Origin: a virus | IMG/VR virus record: IMGVR_UViG_3300038825_001077 | Location: 1-28,560 of that record | Direction: 5' to 3' (one strand) | DNA: 28,560 nucleotides | In this document: positions 28,446 through 28,560 of the stretch, piece by piece | Layout: each line of letters opens with the position of its first letter | Numbering within the stretch: the first letter of the stretch is position 1 | The notes under the pieces: generated by a model | Seen by the model: the letters and a program-made list of their open reading frames with translations, nothing else | Told to the model about the DNA's origin: nothing | Database searches by the model: none | Position numbers and translations under genes: made by a program

Positions 28446-28560
28446 TACGCAGTTCCTCTCGTAAATTCGTAAATTACTCTTACCACAATTCTTACACCAC
28501 CATAAGGAAAAATTTCTCCTTCGTCAGTATCAGCTTCAACTATTTGAGTATCAAGTGCAT
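28445..28560 (-). CDS. Probable tail terminator/completion protein, C-terminal end (cut by window edge)
   Basis: The last 37 codons read ALDTQIVEADTDEGEIFPYG then GVRIVVRVIYEFTRGTA and stop at 28445. A beta-strand ending in VVRVIYEF fits the C-terminus of tail terminator or neck proteins, and the gene order before the tail tube protein supports this. The rest lies beyond the window. Confidence 0.55.
   Translation of the reverse strand, partial: ALDTQIVEADTDEGEIFPYGGVRIVVRVIYEFTRGTA

Overview
This window is part of the genome of a tailed, siphovirus-type double-stranded DNA phage. It is strongly AT-rich, densely packed, and most neighbouring genes overlap by 1-26 bases (TAATG or ATGA junctions). 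The gene set points to an uncultured marine phage of a Gram-negative, low-GC bacterium: TET/JBP dioxygenase, DUF1376 replication protein, VRR-NUC nuclease, DUF932 and HTH_39 proteins, 3TM holin, and tail-fibre plus XkdW-like chaperone cassettes. A SAR11-like host is a guess. I see no integrase, tRNA, insertion sequence or CRISPR array. Both ends cut through genes (portal on the left, a tail-terminator-like gene on the right).

Layout. (1) Positions 1-5973, minus strand: read leftward from the divergent region, this block runs VRR-NUC nuclease, small protein, DUF1376 replication protein, small protein, ParB-like protein, TET/JBP 2OG-Fe(II) dioxygenase, glycosyltransferase, TerS, TerL, portal (partial). 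A probable DNA base-modification module is thus translationally coupled to DNA packaging. (2) Positions 5974-6618: a regulatory region of about 640 bp between divergent operons, with several inverted and direct repeats and two possible mini-genes. It ends in a hammerhead ribozyme. (3) Positions 6619-11138, plus strand: an early or recombination operon with an ArdC-N-like protein, DUF932 protein, lipoprotein, possible ssDNA-binding protein, HNH protein, HTH_39 protein, RecB/Cas4-like nuclease and several unknown small proteins. A second hammerhead ribozyme lies inside it, just upstream of the DUF932 gene. (4) Positions 11139-11309: convergent intergenic region with a structured element and a terminator for the leftward operon. 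(5) Positions 11310-28560, minus strand: late genes. Read right to left they are tail terminator end, small protein, major tail protein, frameshifted tail chaperones, tape measure, two minor tail proteins, GNAT, J-like tail tip protein, fibres and small chaperones, secreted proteins, lysis genes (lysozyme, 3TM holin, small membrane proteins) and small basic proteins. If the genome is circular or circularly permuted, blocks 5 and 1 would be two parts of one leftward late region, with the head genes in the missing part.

Main discoveries. Two complete type III hammerhead ribozymes can be folded by eye, at 6553-6614 and 7426-7479. Each sits directly upstream of a Shine-Dalgarno sequence and ATG, and each is preceded by a separate hairpin. 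The first buries the Shine-Dalgarno of the next gene in its stem III and carries one extra core nucleotide. Together they could cut the operon mRNA into a discrete 870-nt RNA carrying four small genes. The second main point is the ParB-like / TET-JBP / glycosyltransferase cluster next to terminase, with no DNA methyltransferase in the window, so the target base (thymine or 5-methylcytosine) is open. A canonical -1 frameshift cassette for the tail chaperones and a duplicated fibre/chaperone cassette are also well supported.
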